27,506 bases of DNA. Source: JAAYLC01 sp035654795 (lineage in GTDB: Bacteria; Bacteroidota; Bacteroidia; Flavobacteriales; Flavobacteriaceae). Within the stretch, counting starts at the first letter, position 1, and each line of letters begins with the position of its first letter. The notes below the pieces were generated by a model. That model worked only from the letters and a program-made list of their open reading frames with translations, was not told the DNA's origin and ran no database searches. The position numbers and the translations under genes are program-made. Of this stretch, positions 22,435 through 27,506 are shown in pieces. The stretch lies in the NCBI GenBank assembly GCA_035654795.1, contig DASRWC010000007.1:1-27506 (forward strand), written 5' to 3'.

Positions 22435-24713
22435 TAAAACGGATATCCTATCCCAAAATTAAACACGGTTTCTTTCCAACGTATTTTATAGCGTTCTTCT
22501 TTATCCTGAGCCGGATCGTGGAACGGTGTTGCAAAATCGAATCGAATTACAAATCCCTGAACATCCACGCGCAAGCCTACCCCGGCTCCCATTCCGAGTT
22601 CGTTAATGAAATTTTTTGTGAATTTATCTTTATAATCATATTCTTCATTTCCTTTTGAATTCCAAATGTTCCCAACATCGGTAAACACAGCTCCTTTTAA
22701 AAAAGACCAGATCGGAAAACGATACTCAATATTCCCTTCAAGTCGAATATTTCCGGTTCTGTCATAATAATTGGAGTGAATGTTTTCATCATCCCGATAG
22801 GTCCCCGGACCTAAAGCGCGAATTCGGAAAGCCCGAACGCTGTAGGGACCTCCGGAATAATATTGTTTCACAAATGGCATCACATCTGAATTTCCATAGG
22901 GTAACCCGTAACCGCCAAACAAACGCGCTGCCAAAACCTGCTCTTTTCCAAAATTCCAATGATATCTGAAATCCACATCAGCCTTTGCATATTGTGCAAA
23001 TTCGGTACTGAAAACTTGTTTCTTTCCGTTCTCGTCTTCTTTTCCAATTAAACTCAAACTATTCCCCGCGATGTCAATATTTCCGTTAAAAAAGAATTGA
23101 TGTTTCTTGCGGGTATTGATCATTCCGTTATAAGTGAAAGAATACTGACCGCCCGTGATAAATTGCTGCTCAAAACTTCTTTTCAAAAAAGGATTTCGAT
23201 CCAAAATAGAATCGAATTCTTTCGAACTGCGAACGCGACGGGTGTAGTTTATAGAAATGGGCGTGATTTCATGAGTGACATATTTGCTCGCTTGCCACAC
23301 ATATCCGAAGTTGCCGGTGGCAGAAAGTAAAGCATACATATTGGTCCGACTCAAATAATTAACCTCTGCTCCTATTTTGGTTTTCGGAATGTCATACTTA
23401 AAGAAATCGGTATTAATCTTTACAGGAAACAATACCCGGGGGAAGATGAGTTCGTTTCTCAATCCTAATTCAATACTATTCCTTCCGCCTCTTCCCCCGC
23501 CGCCGGCTTGGAATTCATATCCAAATTTTCCTGTTGTGTTCAGTGTTTCTCCGCCCCTAAAAAGATTTCGGTTGCTGTATGTCAGCGCGAGTCCCGGCCC
23601 GGCAAAGTTGTTGGATTTGGTAACCGCTTGCAATTCTGCACGCACCGCTCGTTTATTTAACGGAGACAGATAAATATCCGCTTCCAGAAAGCCTAACGAA
23701 TCTGTCAAAGCCGAATCTCTTTCCTTATATTGAATGTTCACGAATTTATATGCGCCTATAGTCGCGATTCTCCTCGCGGTGTTTCGGGAATCTTCCGGAC
23801 TATAATATTGACCTTCTTTGATGACCACAAACGGATCGAGATATTTTGGTTTAAAATAATCACTGCTGTTTATGTAATTTTTCTCGTTAAAGCGCACTTT
23901 ATCACGAGTGATCGTATCCTCAGCATCATAATTTGCATAGATATTAATCTTTGAAATTCGGTAAGGAACCACCGATTTCTCAGGCACCTCTTCTTTTAAA
24001 CGCAAAAACAAATCAAATTTCTTAGCATCATATTGGTTCGTATCTGCTTCAAAAATCAAGAAATTCGGATTGAAATTATAGTAACCCTTCATCTTTAAAT
24101 CCCGATCAATCCGCTCCCGTTCCATCTTCATATTTGCCAGATCAAAACGCATTCCTGAAGTCATTTTAGATTCTTGAACACTTTGTTTAATCTCCGGATA
24201 AATCGGATTTGGCATGGAATCTACTTTGTATTTTTCCATCCGATATGGTGTAGGAATACGCAAGTCATAACTGATGGACGCCTCTTTTTTCTTATCGTTC
24301 TCGTGCCATTCATATTTAGACGAACTATAGAAGAACCCTCTGTTATCCAACCGATTGATCAAGATTTCCTGAACTTCAAAAGGTTTTACATCACTCTGAT
24401 AAACAGGTTTTTCTCCGATTTTTTTATACAAGAACCGATTGATAAAGCCCGGTTTCTCTTGTTGCATTTTGTAGTAGAAATACAATCCCGGACGCATTCC
24501 CAGTATCTTCTTATTCGGTTTCGGACGAAGCGCCTCTTCCAGAACTGATTTCAATTGTTTCTGTTTGTCGATAACAGAATCCGATTCCATTGTGATTTTC
24601 GCACCTGTATAAAGTCGCTCGTCCTCCGGAATGTACTTTCGAATCGAACAGGATTGCAGCCCGAAAATTAGGATTAACAAAACAACCGATATATTTTTCT
24701 TTCTATTGATCAT
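22434..24713 (-). CDS. tamL: TamL: TamA/BamA-family outer-membrane lipoprotein
   Basis: An Omp85-family protein of 759 residues that pairs with TamB to form the translocation and assembly module; in Bacteroidota the TamA homologue is a lipoprotein called TamL. Seen: signal ISVVLLILIFGLQSC with Cys22, then POTRA-like repeats (about 120-340, including FLIFEADTNQYD and SRNTARRIATIGAYKFVNI), then the barrel with LRNELIFPRVLFPV, GGPYSVRAFRIRALGPGTY (the loop-6 region of the family), GNIEYRFPIWSFLKGAVFTD and the terminal beta-signal FNFGIGYPF. It starts 3 bp after the tamB stop, so one transcript is nearly certain. A Gly-rich stretch (AGGGGRGGR) sits in an early barrel loop. Confidence 0.92.
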   Translation of the reverse strand: MINRKKNISVVLLILIFGLQSCSIRKYIPEDERLYTGAKITMESDSVIDKQKQLKSVLEEALRPKPNKKILGMRPGLYFYYKMQQEKPGFINRFLYKKIGEKPVYQSDVKPFEVQEILINRLDNRGFFYSSSKYEWHENDKKKEASISYDLRIPTPYRMEKYKVDSMPNPIYPEIKQSVQESKMTSGMRFDLANMKMERERIDRDLKMKGYYNFNPNFLIFEADTNQYDAKKFDLFLRLKEEVPEKSVVPYRISKINIYANYDAEDTITRDKVRFNEKNYINSSDYFKPKYLDPFVVIKEGQYYSPEDSRNTARRIATIGAYKFVNIQYKERDSALTDSLGFLEADIYLSPLNKRAVRAELQAVTKSNNFAGPGLALTYSNRNLFRGGETLNTTGKFGYEFQAGGGGRGGRNSIELGLRNELIFPRVLFPVKINTDFFKYDIPKTKIGAEVNYLSRTNMYALLSATGNFGYVWQASKYVTHEITPISINYTRRVRSSKEFDSILDRNPFLKRSFEQQFITGGQYSFTYNGMINTRKKHQFFFNGNIDIAGNSLSLIGKEDENGKKQVFSTEFAQYAKADVDFRYHWNFGKEQVLAARLFGGYGLPYGNSDVMPFVKQYYSGGPYSVRAFRIRALGPGTYRDDENIHSNYYDRTGNIRLEGNIEYRFPIWSFLKGAVFTDVGNIWNSKGNEEYDYKDKFTKNFINELGMGAGVGLRVDVQGFVIRFDFATPFHDPAQDKEERYKIRWKETVFNFGIGYPF

Positions 24714-24716
24714 AAT

Positions 24717-27506
24717 TTATTCTTCATCGTTTGTAATGGTATCCGTCTCTTTCCGCAGCTGCTCTTTTACATTTTTCCCACGACGTTCACGATTTTTTAT
24801 ACGCTCTTCTTTTCTAGCTTTTCTTCGCTCTTCCGCCCGGCGTTGCTTTTTCTCCTTGTCGGTTTCTCCATGAAGAACAGCTTGCCACAGCTCACTAAAT
24901 TCATTGAATTCCTGCGTAAAAATCAGAGACAACCCGCTAACAATGGTCTGCCCGTCAATGACATTTTCGTATGAATTTTTTCTGAAACCTTTTAATCGAT
25001 ACCGTCCATTTTCTGTTAGCAAATATTCCAGACTCACGTTTCCAATCAAAGGCGTTGGCTCATCCCGAGATCCGCCGCCCTCAATATCAACTTCACTTCC
25101 CACGCGAACGATTAACCGATCGTCGAACAATTTTTTCTGTGCCGCAATATCAAGCTGTGTACGCTGTTGCGGAGATTCGCCCTGATAATCGGTATAGCTG
25201 TCTAATCCGAAATCCAATTCAAATCCGCTTTTTCCGAGAAGTCGGTTTGAGAATGCGTTTAATTGATCGGAAAGCGCGTCGTTCAGGTTATCGCGGGCAA
25301 TAGACGCAAAACCTCCTTCACTCCCGTCACTTCCGGGTTCGGGATAAAAACGATTCATTACCAAAAGCGAAAATATTTGACGATTGAGCTCTCCTTCCTG
25401 CTGATTCACTTGTTGCAGTCTGCCATAAACTTGACCGCCAATGGCTCCCCGATCATCTTCAGGCATATCGAGATCAAAAGAAATGTGTGGTTTATCAAGA
25501 TCGCCGTCCACATTCAAATACACGTAAAAGGGAAGTACCTGTCGGAATTTTCCTTTTTCCGAAGGATCAGCGCCCGAACTTACAGGTGCCATCAACGGAG
25601 AAGCTGAAGTTTCAACCTGATATAGGGCTTTTACATTTAGCGCAGCATCCATAGGGTCGCCGGCCCAACTGACTTTACTCCCGGAAACCAATTCAAATTT
25701 ACGCGTCACAAGTCCGTAGAGATTCATTTCGTAATGCCCGCCCGCAACGTCATAAATTCCTGTAAGCGACATATTTCCGTTCGGGGTCATTCTCAAATTC
25801 AAATCACCGTCTCCATAGATTTGGAAATTGTCTCCGGTCTCCTGATTGATAATTAGAGAGATTTTCGCATTTCTTCCAATTTTCAAGAAAGCGTTGATAT
25901 CTAAACCTGTGATTTTCGCCTTCTGCTCTTGTGTTCGTGTTAAAACAGCTTCAGGATCTTCCCGATTCACAAACATCACAATCCCGTCTCGCGACTCCAT
26001 AGCCACAGTCGATGAAGGAAGGATATAAGTGACATCGGTGTTGTCATCAACAGTTATTCGCATGTCGATTTTAGGAATGTCCATATTCCCGGTCACCGTT
26101 CCGTGAGCATCAAAGGCTGCTTTTCCGTGTAAAAAATCATTATCATCCTCGCCTGCGTTCACAAATTGGAAGTTGTCTGCATCTACCTGCAAATCAAATG
26201 TCGGATTGGTTATTTCTTCAGTGCCGATTTTTCCTTTTATAATCAGCTCGTTTTGGTTCTCATCCAAAATGGCGAAACGTCGGAACGTGACTCCGGAATT
26301 ATCAATTTGAATATTTTCATTTGCCAGTGTAAATGGAGCATTCAGCTGCCTCACGGTAAAAGTAGCATCGACAAAGCGTAAGTTCCCTTTATAATTTGGT
26401 TCGGAAGGAGTTCCGTTTATCTGAAATCTTCCGGAAAGCACACCGGATGCATCCTGAATTTCGCCCATTGAAAACCCTTCGAGAGCTTTCATATTAAATT
26501 GATTCAAACTTACCTTCGTGTCAAATTTTGGTTCTTCCACTGCCAGATAATTTCCTTTCACATCCAAATCTACATCACCCTCTTTTAAAGCAATATTAAA
26601 ATCATATCGACTGTTTTGATCAGATTTGGCATTTATCGAAAGTGTTCCCAAATCCACATGCATCATTTCAAACTGATTGACTTGAAGATTTGCGAGAATT
26701 CCCAGTTTATCAAACGGATTTACCAGAGCAAGCTCTCCATTCACCACTCCGTGAGCGAGTTCTTTTTCCGGATTCAGATAATTCAAAATTTCACTGAGCT
26801 TGAAATTTTCAAAAACAACTGCCGCGTGATCTCGTGATACCTGAGAAAGCTTGTCGGTCAACTCAAACGATTCCTCCCGATGCGAGAATCGGAAATCTTT
26901 GAAAGTAATTTTGTTTGGATACAACACAATTTCGTTTTCGGGCGGAATTTTCCAGTGGTGTTTGTTAAGAATCAAGCTGTCTTCCTGTACACGCAGATGG
27001 AGTTCATCGGCCACTCCGGTAATTTTAGTTTTAATATTGGTAAGAATGCTGTCATTATGAGTAGCGCGAAATCGAAGTCGCATTTCATCTTGAATCTGTT
27101 CCCCCGTGAAATGTGTTTCGGGAATATCTAACGGTCCTGCTTGTACATTTAGAAACCCGAGATCAAACATGATTTTTTCTTTGTTAGTATCCATAGAAAA
27201 CCTCAGACTATCCAGCGTATTTCCACCATAATCTATATGAGGGGCATTCACTCGTGCCAAAAGAATACGTTCACTCTCATCAAAATATGCACCCAGTTTG
27301 ATGGTATCGAGATCCCTAACATTCATCAAAAACACCTGATTCAAAACGGGAGCCTGCGCCACTCTTCCAAGCACTTTAAGCTTCACAGGTCTATTTACAG
27401 TATCGGTTAAAGCTTCTTTTCTAGAAAAATAACTTCCTATGTGTCGTTGCACCGCTTTTCCAAAGGTTCCGGGATCGGCATTACTTTCCAAACTGAGTTG
27501 AAGGAT
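24717..27506 (-). CDS. tamB: TamB-family translocation/assembly module protein (5' end outside window)
   Basis: The C-terminal part (929 codons) of a large periplasm-spanning AsmA-like protein that works with TamA/TamL in outer-membrane assembly or lipid movement. The frame stays open to the right window edge; the TTG at 27491 is an internal Leu (preceding residues ILQLS), not a start. The sequence is a long run of short beta-strands with few large loops, as expected of a beta-taco groove, with the conserved C-terminal DUF490 domain: GGHYEMNLYGLVTRKFELVSGS in parts (GGHYEMNLYGL, KFELVSGSKVSW), PFYVYLNVDGDLDKPHISFD, IFSLLVMNRFYPEP, FELDFGLDSYTDY and RVGSEVDIEGG. The last ~75 residues are highly charged (Arg, Lys, Glu). 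Whole homologues run well over 1,400 residues. Confidence 0.92.
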   Translation of the reverse strand: MLQLSLESNADPGTFGKAVQRHIGSYFSRKEALTDTVNRPVKLKVLGRVAQAPVLNQVFLMNVRDLDTIKLGAYFDESERILLARVNAPHIDYGGNTLDSLRFSMDTNKEKIMFDLGFLNVQAGPLDIPETHFTGEQIQDEMRLRFRATHNDSILTNIKTKITGVADELHLRVQEDSLILNKHHWKIPPENEIVLYPNKITFKDFRFSHREESFELTDKLSQVSRDHAAVVFENFKLSEILNYLNPEKELAHGVVNGELALVNPFDKLGILANLQVNQFEMMHVDLGTLSINAKSDQNSRYDFNIALKEGDVDLDVKGNYLAVEEPKFDTKVSLNQFNMKALEGFSMGEIQDASGVLSGRFQINGTPSEPNYKGNLRFVDATFTVRQLNAPFTLANENIQIDNSGVTFRRFAILDENQNELIIKGKIGTEEITNPTFDLQVDADNFQFVNAGEDDNDFLHGKAAFDAHGTVTGNMDIPKIDMRITVDDNTDVTYILPSSTVAMESRDGIVMFVNREDPEAVLTRTQEQKAKITGLDINAFLKIGRNAKISLIINQETGDNFQIYGDGDLNLRMTPNGNMSLTGIYDVAGGHYEMNLYGLVTRKFELVSGSKVSWAGDPMDAALNVKALYQVETSASPLMAPVSSGADPSEKGKFRQVLPFYVYLNVDGDLDKPHISFDLDMPEDDRGAIGGQVYGRLQQVNQQEGELNRQIFSLLVMNRFYPEPGSDGSEGGFASIARDNLNDALSDQLNAFSNRLLGKSGFELDFGLDSYTDYQGESPQQRTQLDIAAQKKLFDDRLIVRVGSEVDIEGGGSRDEPTPLIGNVSLEYLLTENGRYRLKGFRKNSYENVIDGQTIVSGLSLIFTQEFNEFSELWQAVLHGETDKEKKQRRAEERRKARKEERIKNRERRGKNVKEQLRKETDTITNDEE

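Noticed and set aside
24904..25607. Several plus-strand frames of 80-114 codons opposite tamB
   Set aside because: They are shadows of the tamB coding frame, with low-complexity Arg/Ser-rich products and no start signals.

Overview
The window looks like an ordinary chromosomal stretch from a member of the Bacteroidota, most likely family Flavobacteriaceae. GC is moderate to low (about 40% by eye). Several genes are preceded by the Bacteroidota -7 promoter box TAnnTTTG. Diagnostic genes include PorT of the type IX secretion system, an S46 dipeptidyl peptidase, a TamL-type lipoprotein beside TamB, a DUF3810 protein and menaquinone-type UbiE/MenG. I cannot name the genus. I see no IS element, prophage, tRNA, rRNA or CRISPR array. 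Both window ends cut through genes.

Layout from left to right. (1) 2-2497: the 3' part of a RecB-like helicase-nuclease. It ends at a strong bidirectional hairpin and meets two small leftward genes, a Spy/CpxP-like periplasmic protein and a 64-residue hydrophilic protein of unknown role. (2) 3470-6351, rightward: arylamine N-acetyltransferase overlapping a 2H phosphoesterase (RNA ligase-like), then menG(ubiE)-porT as a tight pair. (3) 6382-9751: a leftward TrmH/SpoU rRNA methyltransferase, divergent from a BamA/TamA-family lipoprotein that has only TTG start codons available. (4) 9872-14657, core housekeeping genes: fructose-bisphosphate aldolase (class II), AccD, ribosomal protein S15 and polynucleotide phosphorylase. 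The rpsO-pnp spacer holds a terminator and then a second terminator-like hairpin with a competing upstream pairing. (5) 14835-20488, a peptidase-rich block: secreted S46 dipeptidyl peptidase, lipoprotein M3 oligopeptidase, and a membrane DUF3810 protein with a HEXXH motif. (6) 20570-22143: an LLM-class flavin oxidoreductase and MsrA, convergent. (7) 22434-27506, leftward: tamB (its 5' end outside the window) followed after 3 bp by tamL, a TamA/BamA-family outer-membrane lipoprotein.

Functionally, envelope biogenesis is the commonest theme: PorT, two TamA/BamA-type lipoproteins, TamB and a Spy-like protein. Periplasmic or outer-membrane peptide breakdown (S46, M3, possibly DUF3810) and RNA metabolism (TrmH, S15, PNPase, 2H protein) come next. 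I found no convincing new multi-gene system. The items most worth checking are the pnp leader, the AccD lacking its zinc-ribbon cysteines, the second TamL-like lipoprotein without a TamB partner, and the repeat- and hairpin-containing spacer at 22144-22433.
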